This document shows positions 1 through 9,484 of a stretch of DNA of 64,000 bases, piece by piece. This DNA is from Zelonia costaricensis (lineage: Eukaryota; Euglenozoa; Kinetoplastea; Trypanosomatida; Trypanosomatidae), in assembly GCA_030849075.1 (NCBI GenBank), contig JASAOO010003525.1, positions 29,374-93,373 on the forward strand, read 5' to 3'. The notes under the pieces were generated by a model that had not been told where the DNA came from, did not search any database, and saw only the letters and a list, made by a program, of their open reading frames with translations. The position numbers and the translations under genes were made by a program. Every line of letters starts with the position of its first letter. The stretch's first letter is position 1.

Positions 1-1
1 G

Positions 2-196
2 GCCGGAGGCGGCGACGACGAGGACGGCGATGGCGCCGCCGCCCCGGCACGCAACCGCGTCTCGCGCCGTGCCCGGCGTCGTCTGGTCAGTGACGATGGC
101 AACGACGCCGGCGGGGGCGCCGCGGAGGACGACGGTGGTGGCGGCGCGCGGCACGAGCGGCGGGCAAACCGCTTCCGCCGCTCCAACGCACTCTGA
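2..196 (+). CDS. 3' end of an unknown protein (partial, 5' end outside window)
   Basis: Frame 2 is open from the window edge to a TGA at 194-196, giving the last 64 residues of a protein. The peptide alternates Gly/Asp/Glu-rich stretches (a GDDEDGDG run at its start) with arginine-rich clusters (SRRARRRL, HERRANRFRR), a composition typical of disordered tails of nucleic-acid-binding or nuclear proteins. No domain is visible in this fragment, so no function is proposed. The codons are GC-rich at third positions like those of the genes downstream, which supports real coding over chance. A neighbouring ATG-initiated frame at 30-323 overlaps it but has a composition typical of a shadow frame. Confidence 0.55.
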   Translation, partial: AGGGDDEDGDGAAAPARNRVSRRARRRLVSDDGNDAGGGAAEDDGGGGARHERRANRFRRSNAL

Positions 197-907
197 CAGC
201 GCACGCGTGGTGGTTCGCCGGGCAATGCGGCGCATGCCGTCTGGCTTTGCCGTGTGGCGATGGGTGTGTGTTCATGTGGGCGTGTGCGTGTGTGGAGTGT
301 GCTCGTACACTCATGCCGAATAGAAGACTGCGTGCGGTGTCGCTTGACTGAGAACCTGCCTAGGGGCTCTGCACGCATCAAGCTCGCTCCGCAGCAGCGA
401 CGTGCGACGGCAGAGATGCGCGCAACGCAGCAACACGAATGCGCACACGCAAGCGTCGCAGCGCAGCGCGTGTGGGCAGCGTGAGAACACGCACGCAAGG
501 GAGGCCGTTGCGGCGGATCGCGCCCCTGCACCCCATTACCGGACTCCCGCGCCGTAGCTGTGGTGCGGGTGTGAGATGTGCGGAAGCAACGAAGGCGGAG
601 CAGCTCTCGGACCTTGTGCAGCCAACGGCATCGACCCATTAATGCGCTGCTTCACCTGCTCGTGCCGCTCGCGCAGTCCCCCCCCCGGCGTGTGCCCACA
701 CCCACATACCAACACCCACGCCCACACCTCCCTCCTTCTCCCCCCCCCCCAACCCCCGCTTCCACTCTGTCGGTGGTTGTCCCACGCCACCCGCCCCGTC
801 CCTACACCAACAGGATCTCGCACGCATAACAACTTCGTTACCGCATCACCCCACTCACCCACCTCCACCCAAGCCCCGCATCAGCCCGTGACCCTGCGCT
901 GCCCGTC
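197..907. other. Intergenic spacer, partial CDS to HIT gene
   Basis: No gene is supported here. The first part has GT-rich stretches (about 265-300), as in the 3' UTRs of this window. From about 720 the strand becomes a C-rich polypyrimidine tract that leads to a candidate trans-splice acceptor at 812-813. Short frames on both strands show no recognisable protein features. Confidence 0.6.
725..813 (+). promoter_or_regulatory. Predicted spliced-leader acceptor for the HIT gene
   Basis: A C/T-rich tract starts near 725 and the first AG after it is at 812-813 (context CCAACAG). No ATG occurs between this AG and 908, so the HIT start codon would be the first AUG of the mature mRNA, with a leader of about 94 nt. 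Confidence 0.45.
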
Positions 908-1333
908 ATGGCGTCCAGCTGCATCTTCTGCAAGATCGTCGCGGGCGAGATACCGTGCGCCAAGGTGGCCGAGACGGCCAAGGCCTTCGCCTTCATGGAC
1001 ATCGGCCCCCTCGCACGCGGGCACATGCTCGTCATCCCGAAGCAGCACGCCGCGTGCATGCACGAGCTGGACCTGGAGAGCGCCGCCGACGTGGGCGTGC
1101 TCATCGCGAAGGCGAGCCGCGCCGTGGCCGGCCCGGATGGCGCGACGCAGTACAACGTGCTCCAGAACAACGGGCGGCTGGCGCATCAGGAGGTGCCGCA
1201 CATCCACTTCCACATCATCCCCAAGCGGGACGAGGTGACAGGGCTGAAGATCGGGTGGGACACGATCAAGGTCGCCTCGGACGACATCGCTGCCGATGCG
1301 AAGCGCTACAGCGAGGTCATCGAGAAGATCTAG
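908..1333 (+). CDS. HIT-family (histidine triad) nucleotide hydrolase, HINT-like
   Basis: A 141-residue protein, the usual size for the small HINT branch of the HIT superfamily. The catalytic triad HIHFHII lies at residues 98-104, followed by Pro-Lys; the central His102 is the expected nucleophile of HIT hydrolases. An N-terminal CIFC (Cys5, Cys8) and an internal RGHMLVIPK are the usual companions of the family and can form its zinc site. Family knowledge: HINT enzymes hydrolyse purine nucleoside phosphoramidates such as AMP-lysine and act as dimers in the cytosol or nucleus. The start is the first ATG after the predicted splice acceptor. Substrate preference cannot be read from the sequence. 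A Fhit-like or scavenger decapping role is less likely given the short length. Confidence 0.95.
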   Translation: MASSCIFCKIVAGEIPCAKVAETAKAFAFMDIGPLARGHMLVIPKQHAACMHELDLESAADVGVLIAKASRAVAGPDGATQYNVLQNNGRLAHQEVPHIHFHIIPKRDEVTGLKIGWDTIKVASDDIAADAKRYSEVIEKI

Positions 1334-1454
1334 TAGCCGCGGTTGGCAGGGCACCCGGACTTGTTCAGCAAGAGGGCGGGGAGACGTGCGAGCTGGCGTC
1401 AGTAAGCGTGACACGCGCACGTGGTTGCGTCTCGACCTCCGCCGCCTCTGTCCA

Positions 1455-1457
<3 letters not shown>

Positions 1458-1486
<29 letters not shown>
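1458..1486. repeat. (GT)n microsatellite
   Basis: Uninterrupted GT dinucleotides, 29 bases, in the presumed 3' UTR of the HIT gene. GT runs recur in most 3' UTRs of this window. Confidence 0.9.
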
Positions 1487-2083
1487 ACGTGGTGTGTGCC
1501 CGCGTGCCCAGTTGCTTGTGTGTTCCCTCTTTTGGATTCATCCTAGGCCTACGCCCCCCTCTCTTTCACGTTTCTCCTCCCTTGCTTTGCTATCGAACGC
1601 GTGGCAGGGCGGCATCCGCCATGGCGTGTGCGGCGCCGCGTGGGTGAGCGGGACCTGCACGACGCGAGTACATGTGCGTGTGTGCGCAGTTGCAGTCGAC
1701 ACACACACATACACGCACACAAATCCTCATCGAAGAGAAGGATAGAGAGCGCTACCGGCGGTTGGGAGGCCCCGCTGCGAGTGCACAGCACTTCGTGCGC
1801 CGCCCCTTTGCGTCTCGCCGCCCCTCCGCGCTGCCCGACTGAGTCGTTGCAGGCGTGAAGTCGCGACAAGCGGCGTGGAGGGGAGAAGAGGACGGAAGGA
1901 CGAGGGAGGCGCACACGTCCGTTTCGGTCCCCTGCGAGGCGTACCTCAGCTTGTTTCCCCACCCCCATTCCATCCCCCGCCTCAGGTCGGCACCTCCCGC
2001 CACAGCATTTGCGTGAAGCCGAAAACCGATCGCTGCTCGAACGGCGACCTCCTCCAGCCGCCCCGCCACTTCCCTCTCTACTG

Positions 2084-2150
2084 CCATCGGGCTCTCCTCC
2101 CTCCCCCTTCCCCTCACCCCAACTGCACACCTTCACGCTCCTCTGATCAG
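2084..2150 (+). promoter_or_regulatory. Predicted spliced-leader acceptor for TRAP-gamma
   Basis: A dense C/T tract (about 2090-2120) is followed by its first AG at 2149-2150 (GATCAG). No ATG intervenes before 2301. A second C-rich tract lies between the AG and the start codon, so a closer unseen acceptor is possible only if a non-canonical dinucleotide is used. Confidence 0.4.
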
Positions 2151-2300
2151 TGCACTACCGCCCTCCTTGCAGCGCTCTCAGCGTCATCGTCGACACAGCC
2201 CCGCCCACTCCCTACCCCCACCCCCTCCACCCTCACACGCACTGCCCATACGCGCCGCCGCCCCCTCCCTCCCCCCCTCCTCCACTCACCCCAACTCGCC

Positions 2301-2819
2301 ATGGCGCCCAAGCCGCAGAGTGACGAGGCGCTCCTCGACGCCCGCATCAACGCGAACCGCCTCGAGTATCCCGAGCAGTCCCTCATCCTCGTCGCCCTCA
2401 TCGCGTCCTTCCAGCCTGTGTACTTCTCGCACGCCATCAACGGCCTGGACTGGCGCAGCCTGCCCAACCTCATCCTCTACGTCGCCATCACGGGCTGCAC
2501 GACGTACATGCTGTGCCAGGCGTATGTGGTGATGGTGCAGAGCGAGTTCTGGGGCCGCCAGCGTCACTTCGCGGAGGTCTCGGACGAGAAGGCCAAGGCG
2601 CTGCGCCGCCTGCGCCTGCAGGTCGCTGTCGGGTACAGCCTGTTCTTCCTGAACAGCGTCTTCTTCGTCGTGAGCACGTGCCTGATGGCCTACATATTCC
2701 GCCACAGCGACCCGCGTGCCAGCTACATTCTCTCCCCCACCCTCACGGCCGCGCTGCTGTGGCTGATCGCGCAGAAGAACGAGGAGAGCCGCCAGCGCCG
2801 CATGCGCCAGCACAAGTAA
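2301..2819 (+). CDS. SSR3: Translocon-associated protein, gamma subunit (TRAP-gamma / SSR3)
   Basis: A 172-residue ER membrane protein with four predicted membrane segments in two pairs: about residues 25-45, 54-74, 110-135 and 143-160. The charged middle part (SDEKAKALRRLRLQ) and the final membrane block with SYILSPTLTAALL resemble the animal TRAP-gamma block NYILS...SGLIALL, and the total length matches the family (about 185 residues). The MAPK N-terminus is also shared with the animal protein. Family knowledge: TRAP binds beside Sec61 and helps translocation and N-glycosylation of some substrates; gamma is the four-span subunit. The start is the first ATG after the predicted acceptor, and the upstream in-frame extension is pyrimidine-tract translation. 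Assignment rests on remembered similarity and topology. Confidence 0.8.
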   Translation: MAPKPQSDEALLDARINANRLEYPEQSLILVALIASFQPVYFSHAINGLDWRSLPNLILYVAITGCTTYMLCQAYVVMVQSEFWGRQRHFAEVSDEKAKALRRLRLQVAVGYSLFFLNSVFFVVSTCLMAYIFRHSDPRASYILSPTLTAALLWLIAQKNEESRQRRMRQHK

Positions 2820-3358
2820 AAGAGGGCTTTTGTAGCCCCCTGGAGTGGGTGCGTGTGTGTGTGTGTGTGTGTGTGAGAAGGGCGAAGGGGGAAGCGTGCG
2901 GTGCCATCGCGTTGGATGCGAGCCAGCGCGCGTGTGCGTGCATGTGTGTGGGTGTGCAAAGGAGTGCGAGGGCTCTCCCATTCCGTCCCTTCCGCCTCCG
3001 TGATACAGGTTTCGCTGGGCTCTTCACTAATATCGAACCTGCAATCCAGTGCGTTGCGTGTGCGTATGCGTGTGCGTGTGCACGTGCGGTCTGACGGAGA
3101 TCGCGTCGGGTCGACGTGGAGCACGATCCCTTCTTCTTCGCTCTCCCCCTCTCTCGCTGGCCGAAACAGCCCAAGTCGCCATGTGACGTCGTGCTGCCGG
3201 TGCCTGCGCTTCAGGCGCCTGTGGGGCTCCGCCTCCCGTGCATCCGTGCGTTTGCGTGTGTGCGTGTGTCGTGGCAATGCCCCTCCGTTGTAGCTCTCCT
3301 CCACTGTGTTCTCTTCGATTGTTAATTATGGTTGCGTGTGTGTCTGTGTGTGTCGTGT

Positions 3359-3363
<5 letters not shown>

Positions 3364-3396
<33 letters not shown>
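3364..3396. repeat. (GT)n microsatellite
   Basis: Thirty-three bases of perfect TG/GT repeat in the presumed 3' UTR of the TRAP-gamma gene, flanked by interrupted GT blocks from about 3333. Confidence 0.9.
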
Positions 3397-3397
<1 letters not shown>

Positions 3398-3837
3398 GTG
3401 TCGAGCGCTTGTCGCGTGTGTCTCTCGGTGAAGCTCTTTGGTGCGTCAAGGCGGTGCACGTACGCGTGTGTGCGCTGCATAGGTTGTGCTAAGTCAGCGA
3501 CTTCATTGTCTCTTTCGCAGGACGGAGTGCTTAATTTCGCTGCATCGTAAAGGAGCTCCGTTTCCGCGTCTGCCGGAGGTCGGGCGTCGAGGCGAGTGCG
3601 ATGACGGAGGACGGGCTGCTGAAGTGCCGCACAAGCGCGTTGGGTGCGCACGGCTGCGGGGTGAAGGAAGCGGAACTGACGTTTTGCTTGTCCTCTCTGT
3701 TGGCGCGACGCAGGACGCACTGTTGCACCCCCCTCCCCCCTTCGCTCTCCCCGCGTCGTCACGGAGCCTGGAGCTCGGCGACCGCGGCGCATGCGCCTGG
3801 TGTGACTGCGTGTACATGGCGCTGCTGGGGTGCCCAT

Positions 3838-3925
3838 AACCCCCGCTGTCCCCTCTGCATCGGCCTACCCATCCACTCCTCCTCGTCTCCCCACACATCC
3901 CCCACCGCCTCTTCACCGCCTGCAG
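3838..3925 (+). promoter_or_regulatory. Predicted spliced-leader acceptor for the VIT/vWA gene
   Basis: An AG-free C/T-rich tract from 3838 ends at the first AG at 3924-3925 (CTGCAG). No ATG lies between it and the start at 4105. Confidence 0.5.
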
Positions 3926-4104
3926 TCCTCGTCACGGACTTCTGGGCTTCTCTTCCCACTGCACCGCACGCACCCACTGCCGCACCACCACCCCACGTAC
4001 CTGGACCCGCTCCTGCCCCAACACGTGCGGCACCCACCCACCTACAAAACACAAACACAAACACAGAGACACACCACGTCCGGCCACGCCGACCAAGCGC
4101 GCCC

Positions 4105-6336
4105 ATGGAGGACAGTGCGGCGGCATTCCACAACTTCCCGTCGGAGGAGCGCGGCATCCTGCTGGTCAGCAGCTTCAAGCCGCTCTCCCTCCACGCGGCC
4201 GACGTGCAGGTGCGCCTCACCGGCTACGCCGCCACCGTCACTCTCTCCCTCGAGTACGTGAATGAATCGAACAAACTCGTGCGCGCCATCGCGGCGTACC
4301 CGGCCCCGGCCCCGTACCAGCTGCAGCGCACCACCCTGCGCGGCCCCATCCGCAGTCTCACCGCCGGCGTGTACGAGTCGGCAAGGCTGCTCAAGGCCGT
4401 GGAGGCGGGCAGCGCCCTCAGCACGAAGCCGCTGGTCGACACGCCCGTCATCGCGGTCGCGACGCAGGCCGTGCCGTGGGAGGTCAACCCCGGCGAGTCG
4501 ATCCTCATGCAGGCGGTGTACCACGTCCCCATCCCTGCAGCGCACCGCACCGGTGAAATCGAGTTCGCGCTGCCCGCAGACCTGATCCCAGCGGTGCAGC
4601 GCCCGGTGGACGTGCAGCGGCACTACATGACCTTCCTCGACGCCCGCAGCCGGCTGCGCCACCTCACGCAGGCGGGCGGCAGCGTGCGCGTCTGCGTAGT
4701 GGCCCAGCTCTTCCTCCCGCTCCGCGGCGTGGTGACGCTGGAGAAGGGCGCCGCGGCGGTGGCAGATGTGGACGGCAGCGGCGCCAACGTGCAGGTGCAG
4801 TACAGCAGCGACGCGCACTTCACCCTCACCTACCAGGACGACCTGCCTGTCAAGTCGTACATGCAGCAGGCGCTGCGGCTGCGGGCCCCGGTGGCCGAGA
4901 CGGCCGAGCCCGTGCGGCTGCACACCGTCGCCGCACCCACGCACGGCACCGCGGCGGCGGAGGGAGGCGCGGCGTCCGACAGCGCTGCCGCAGTGGCCGC
5001 GGCGATGGCGGTGACGATCGCGCCGGTGCTCGGCAGCTGCCCGAGCAACGCGGAGGTGATCTTCGTTATGGACGTGCACAGCGCTGCGCAGGCCGCGGAG
5101 GCCGCAGAGGCGATTATGGGGGCTGTCGAGTCCCTCCAAGGCACGGCCAACCGCGTCAATGTTATTGTTTGCCGCGACGCGCATCATGGCGGGCCCGTGG
5201 CGCTGCTGCCGGAGGGCGCCGTGCCGGCGACGGAGGTGCCGTATGACGCGATGCTCGCCTTTATGAAGGAAGAGGGCGTGCAGTCGCGTGTGGGCCCCGC
5301 ACACCCCCGTGCCAGCACCCCCGTCAGCCTCCACTCCCCGCAGCTGCCCAGCGTGTTGCACGACGCCGTGGCCGGTCGCGGCGTCACCACCGCCGTGCCG
5401 CAGGGGTACGTGCGCAACGTCGTGGTGGTCTCCGACGGCGGCAGTCAGGCAACGGACGCGGCGGCGGTCGCGATGGTGTGCGACGCGGCCTCGAACAGCC
5501 GCGCGTGCCGCGTCCACGCGGTGGCGCTGGCGTCAAGCGCTGACCGGGCCGTGCTGGAGACGCTCGCGCAGACCGCCGGCGGCCGCTTCGCCTCCGCGGC
5601 CCGTGCGCCAGGGGCGGAGGAGACCGGCGGTGAGGTGGACGACGCGATTGCGGCGGTGCTGGAGGCCGCGGCGGTGCCGTGCCTCGTGGATCTGCGCACG
5701 AACTGGGACGTCACGCCCGCAGACGGGGGCACCGACGCCGCGGCAGCACCCGTACCGTCCTCCTCCTCGTCATCCTCTGCGCTGCGCATGGCGGCGAACA
5801 TGGACGGCAGCGGCATCGCCTGCATCCCGCAAGGCACGCAGCGCCTTGTATACGGCGTCTTCACGACAGCCCCGGCGCAGGTCGCGCTGCACCTCTGCGG
5901 ACGGGTGGGGGAGCGGATAGTCGAGTACACCGCCAGCACCGGCATCGCCCCCGCACAGGCCGCAGACGACGAGGCGCCTGACGCCGCGGCAGCAGCATCA
6001 GCTGCAGGTGGTGCTGGTAGTCGCGCGTCTGCGCCGCCGCCGCTCGTCACGGCAGCAGCTGCGGCTCGCATTGGATTCCTCACGCACGGCCTGCGCGCGA
6101 CTACGGAGGCCGAGACGAAGGAGGTGACGGCGCTGTCGCAGGGGTACGCGGTGCCCTCGCCCTTCACGCTGCTGACGGATGGCCAGTGCACTGGGCCCGG
6201 CGGCGAGCACAAGCCCGGCGGCATCGTGCGCACGCCGTCGATGCAGACGGCCGTGCAAGTTGACGTCGCCCTGCGCACCCGCCGCACGGCACTGCACGCG
6301 GCCGCCGCGCTGCAGAGCGCCACGCATGCCGCGTAA
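4105..6336 (+). CDS. VIT-domain / von Willebrand factor A-like protein
   Basis: A 743-residue protein. Residues about 14-150 look like a VIT domain (the inter-alpha-trypsin module): a beta-rich N-terminal block with DVQVRLTGYAATVTLSLEY and later GEIEFALPADLIP. Residues about 315-530 form a von Willebrand A-like fold: a first strand VIFVMD (Asp323), and a later strand VVVVSDGGS (Asp444). The metal-ion-dependent adhesion motif DxSxS is degenerate here (D323-V-H-S-A), so metal-dependent ligand binding is doubtful. The C-terminal third is Ala/Ser-rich with low-complexity linkers. There is no signal peptide or membrane segment, so an intracellular protein is inferred. Family members of this architecture are usually of unknown function in protists. 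The start is the first ATG after the predicted splice site. Confidence 0.8.
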   Translation: MEDSAAAFHNFPSEERGILLVSSFKPLSLHAADVQVRLTGYAATVTLSLEYVNESNKLVRAIAAYPAPAPYQLQRTTLRGPIRSLTAGVYESARLLKAVEAGSALSTKPLVDTPVIAVATQAVPWEVNPGESILMQAVYHVPIPAAHRTGEIEFALPADLIPAVQRPVDVQRHYMTFLDARSRLRHLTQAGGSVRVCVVAQLFLPLRGVVTLEKGAAAVADVDGSGANVQVQYSSDAHFTLTYQDDLPVKSYMQQALRLRAPVAETAEPVRLHTVAAPTHGTAAAEGGAASDSAAAVAAAMAVTIAPVLGSCPSNAEVIFVMDVHSAAQAAEAAEAIMGAVESLQGTANRVNVIVCRDAHHGGPVALLPEGAVPATEVPYDAMLAFMKEEGVQSRVGPAHPRASTPVSLHSPQLPSVLHDAVAGRGVTTAVPQGYVRNVVVVSDGGSQATDAAAVAMVCDAASNSRACRVHAVALASSADRAVLETLAQTAGGRFASAARAPGAEETGGEVDDAIAAVLEAAAVPCLVDLRTNWDVTPADGGTDAAAAPVPSSSSSSSALRMAANMDGSGIACIPQGTQRLVYGVFTTAPAQVALHLCGRVGERIVEYTASTGIAPAQAADDEAPDAAAAASAAGGAGSRASAPPPLVTAAAAARIGFLTHGLRATTEAETKEVTALSQGYAVPSPFTLLTDGQCTGPGGEHKPGGIVRTPSMQTAVQVDVALRTRRTALHAAAALQSATHAA

Positions 6337-7951
6337 AGGGTGAAGCGTGTGCGTCCGGCGTGCAGGCGAAAGAAGGCAGCGACGCGGTGCACGCGTGCGG
6401 GTGGCGATAGTTGCGGCGCCTCTGAGGCCGGTGGTTGTCAGACGGTGTTCATGTACATATAAGGTGACCTTGCTGCGTGGTCAAGACTGCATTTTGTGTG
6501 TGTGTGTGTGTGTGTGTTTACTGTGCTGTGTCGTATGTAGCATTCTCCGTGGCCGCCTCACCGATGCGCGCACATGCGACGTCCTGCATGTGTGTGTGTG
6601 TGTCGGTTGCGCATATCTGCAGTGAGAGCGGCCCTGTTCTGGTTCTCATCCTCCTCTGTCCAGCACCCCCCCCCTCCTCCCTCGTCTTGTCCGTGCGTCT
6701 CTGCGGCTCGCCGCCGACCACAGCAAGCAGTCCCCCCCCGCCCCGGGGTACTCACCACGCACACGCCCAGTTGTGACCGCGACGCAGACAGCCCCAACCA
6801 CACACAAGACGTCAGGAGAGCGAAAGAAAACGTAAAGAGCACCGCGGGGGGCCCACTACAGCACCGCTGCGGGTGCCAGCACGGTGTACAACGCGGGGCT
6901 ACGTGCGCGTCGGGGTGCACACCGAAGCGCATGCCACTCGCTTGCGTGGCCGCGCAAGCCTGCGTTGCCAAGAGACGCCGCGTGCCCTGACCGGTGCCTG
7001 CGTTTCCCCCTTCGCGTGTGTGCCCTTCCTCGTGCGATGCGGAGGAGCCGGGCACGCGGTGGGCGCAACTCCCGCATCCCACCGCAGCGTCTTCGCCACG
7101 TCATCCGATCCCCCCCCCCATCGACCTCTGACCTCCGCGCTTCCGAGTTGACTCCTCTCAGTGGTTGGCCCCCACGCACACCACCATCACAGTCCCCCCC
7201 CCTTCCGATCGAGCGCTCACCGGCACACGTCCGCTCACAGCCCTCTGCCCTCTCCCATCCCGTTCCTGCCTCCTGAGGCGCGGCCCGCTCTCCGGCCTTG
7301 CCGGCCTATAGCCGCGTGTGCCTGCACCCTCACCTGTGCCCTCGCCTCCCCCCCCTCCTGTACGGCAAGCGCGGATCTGTGTCTCTGCGTAGAGCACGCC
7401 GCCCAGCCCCCCCCCCATCCTATATCCTGTTACCTAAAGCGGCTGTGCTGTCGCCGCTGCGGTCCCTGCGTTGTCTGTTCTCGATCCTCCATCGCCCCAC
7501 CCCCGCCGCTGTGCCTCCTCCCCTGTATCGGCCTAGCCGGCCTCCGCTCCCTCCCCCTCCCCCCCCCCTCCACCGCTCCCCTCTGCGTGTCTTCGCTCAC
7601 GCGTGTGCGCTCCTCTTCAACTTCCCGTATCAAGTCCTTTGCTTCCCTATTCTTGTCGCATCTCTGCTGCTGCTTCCCTTGTCCGTGCTGTCTTCATATT
7701 GTTACCTCCGCGTGTCTGAGTGTGTGTGTGTGTGGCACACGCGCGGGTGAAGTTCCATCCCCGCACTTCCGCCCTCACCCGCCTCGCCTGCCCAAGTGTC
7801 GCTCTCTGTCCACCGCCGCCAACCCAACTGTAGGACAGTGCGGCGAGGCCCGCTCTCTCCCTCCGCGTCGCTTCCCCCGTCACCTTCCAACTCCCCTCCG
7901 CCGTCCGCTCCTCGCCCTTCTTCACAAATTTCGCACCACGATCGTAAGGAG
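6337..7951. other. Intergenic spacer, VIT/vWA gene to antiporter-like gene
   Basis: A 1.6-kb stretch without a supportable gene. It holds a short GT tract near 6496-6516, several C homopolymers and a long C/T-rich zone from about 7160. A 338-codon frame at 7161-8177 runs through that zone and overlaps the next gene in another frame; its Pro/Ser/Arg/Cys composition marks it as spurious. A clear splice acceptor for the next gene was not settled; the nearest AG before its ATG is at 7947-7948, only 3 nt away. Confidence 0.55.
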
Positions 7952-9484
7952 ATGCTCACTGGCAACGGCGGCGGCACGCACTACGGCACCAGCGGCAGCA
8001 GCGCCGCAGCATCCACCGCCGCGTCCGCTGGTGCTGGTCGCCGCACCTCGAGCAGCGACGCGCCGACGCAGAAGAGCAACCCCGGCGTCAGCGCCTTCCC
8101 GGAGGACGACCTGCACGACGTGGACCGCACCGTGGGCGATCAGCTCCGCCAGTCCTTCCACTACGCGACGTACGTGAAGGCGCTCTTCCTCGTGTGGATA
8201 CCCACGATTGTGGTCGCCGTCGACGCCGTGGCCACGAGCGCGGCCACCGCCGCCACCCCCAGCCCCGGCTACGCCACAGAGGACAGTCCGACCTCCGTCA
8301 CGCTCCTCCTGCCGCTCTCCAGCTGGCACGGCAACGTCCTCTTCTGGTGTGCCCTAATTCTCACCGTGCCCACCACGACGCTGATGATCGAGTACGTGGA
8401 GGACCTCGTCGTGCGGCATGACAGCCTTGCCCTCGGCATCGCCGTCAACCTCGTCGCCGAACACGCCGCGGAGCTCATCTTTGCCTTCATCTCCATGGCG
8501 CACTCGAAGCGGTCGCTGTGCTGGGTGAAGCCGATGCTGCAGGGCTGCATCCTGCTCAACCTGCTCGGCGTGCTCGGCACCTCCATCCTCTCCGCGCCGC
8601 TGACGGATGGCACCTCCGTCGACCTCGGCATCTCCTCGTGGACGGCCTTCAGTCCGAGCGGCCTCGTCTTCTCCACGGTGGTGTTCCTCCTGCCCACGAT
8701 GTACAGCGTGACAGTGGTGAGGCCCGACGCCCTCGACCAGCTGCGCCGCCAGCACATCGCGGCAAAGCACGTGGAGGAGAAGCAGACGTACAACATGCTC
8801 TTCGTCTCTCGCATGCTCGCCGTTGGCGTGCTAGTGATCTATGTCCTGTACCTGTGGAAGGTGGTGCGGTCCAACAGCAACTACTACGCCGCGTCCGACA
8901 ACCCCAACGCGCCGTCGAGCCTCGTCTACGCGCTGCAGTACCGCGAGCGGCTGAGCAGCACGCAGGAGGTCGACCTCGGCAGCCGCTACTCGCAGCGCTT
9001 TGCCATCACGGGTGCGCTGATGTGTTTGAGTGCTCTGGGGGTGCTCTGCTACGTGCTCGTCGCGACGCTGCCGGCGGCCAAGACGACCACGCCGGTGCCG
9101 CTGCCCTTCACACTCGTCATACTCCTTCCGTGTGTCTTCGAGGCGGGCAGCGCGGCGGCGTCGGTGCTGATGGCGCAGGCGGGGCGGCCCGACATCGGCG
9201 CCGGCATCGCCTTCGCCTCCATCGTGCACGTGTACATGTTTGTGCTGCCGGTCGTCGTCCTGGCCGGCTGGGTGGTCCTGCAGGCGCCGCTCGAGCTCTC
9301 CTTCCACCCCTTCCTGGTGTGCTGCTGCTTTGTGTCGGCACTGGTCGTGGCGCAGGTGATGTCGTCGAACCGCGTGCGCTGGCTGGAGGGCGGTACGCTG
9401 GTGGCGCTCTACGCCCTTATCGTGTGCATCTGTCTTCTCGGCCGATGGCACCTCTGCATGCGCTCCGGCTTCTACTACAGCTGA
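7952..9484 (+). CDS. Divergent Ca2+/cation antiporter (CaCA/CAX)-like membrane protein
   Basis: A 510-residue polytopic protein with a low-complexity N-terminal cytosolic segment (about residues 1-65) and about ten to eleven hydrophobic segments. Two regions align by eye with the alpha repeats of CAX-type Ca2+/H+ antiporters. Repeat 1 (about 165-205) reads AEHAAELIFA, then LQGCILLNLLGVLGTSIL, matching the family pattern GNAxELI...LxGSxLSNLLLVLG. Repeat 2 (about 393-425) reads PCVFEAGSAAAS, then ASIVHVYMFVLPVVVLAGW, matching PIVGNAAEHA...GSSxQIxLFVxPxLVLxGW. The glutamate of repeat 1 is kept (Glu174). In repeat 2 the expected Glu is Ser400, with a new Glu397 three residues earlier. The fold assignment is fairly firm, but ion specificity and even transport are uncertain. 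Family members act in acidocalcisomes or vacuoles. The start ATG was chosen because the upstream extension is pyrimidine-tract translation. Confidence 0.65.
   Translation: MLTGNGGGTHYGTSGSSAAASTAASAGAGRRTSSSDAPTQKSNPGVSAFPEDDLHDVDRTVGDQLRQSFHYATYVKALFLVWIPTIVVAVDAVATSAATAATPSPGYATEDSPTSVTLLLPLSSWHGNVLFWCALILTVPTTTLMIEYVEDLVVRHDSLALGIAVNLVAEHAAELIFAFISMAHSKRSLCWVKPMLQGCILLNLLGVLGTSILSAPLTDGTSVDLGISSWTAFSPSGLVFSTVVFLLPTMYSVTVVRPDALDQLRRQHIAAKHVEEKQTYNMLFVSRMLAVGVLVIYVLYLWKVVRSNSNYYAASDNPNAPSSLVYALQYRERLSSTQEVDLGSRYSQRFAITGALMCLSALGVLCYVLVATLPAAKTTTPVPLPFTLVILLPCVFEAGSAAASVLMAQAGRPDIGAGIAFASIVHVYMFVLPVVVLAGWVVLQAPLELSFHPFLVCCCFVSALVVAQVMSSNRVRWLEGGTLVALYALIVCICLLGRWHLCMRSGFYYS

Larger units (their letters stand above)
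1334..2300. other. Intergenic spacer, HIT gene to TRAP-gamma gene
   Basis: Non-coding in appearance. It holds a perfect (GT)n microsatellite at 1458-1486, a short CA-rich stretch near 1698-1722, and a long C/T-rich stretch from about 2040 up to the next start codon. An open frame continues upstream of the TRAP-gamma ATG, but its peptide is Pro/Ser/Thr-rich pyrimidine-tract translation and is not taken as coding. Confidence 0.6.
2820..4104. other. Intergenic spacer, TRAP-gamma to VIT/vWA gene
   Basis: Contains two GT microsatellites (2853-2875 and 3364-3396), then a C/T-rich stretch with a candidate acceptor at 3924-3925. The open frame from 3601 that joins the next gene has an atypical His/Pro/Cys-rich composition and spans the polypyrimidine tract, so it is treated as untranslated. 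Confidence 0.6.

Noticed and set aside
3601..4104. In-frame N-terminal extension of the VIT/vWA protein
   Set aside because: It crosses the polypyrimidine tract and splice acceptor, so it would be removed from the mRNA.
4042..5517. 491-codon open frame on the - strand
   Set aside because: It lies antisense to the VIT/vWA gene; its Arg/His/Val/Gly-rich composition and lack of domains are what GC-rich third positions produce in the opposite strand.
7161..8177. 338-codon + strand frame overlapping the antiporter-like gene
   Set aside because: It starts in a polypyrimidine tract and becomes Arg/Thr/Ala-rich where it overlaps the real gene in another frame; no protein-like segment.
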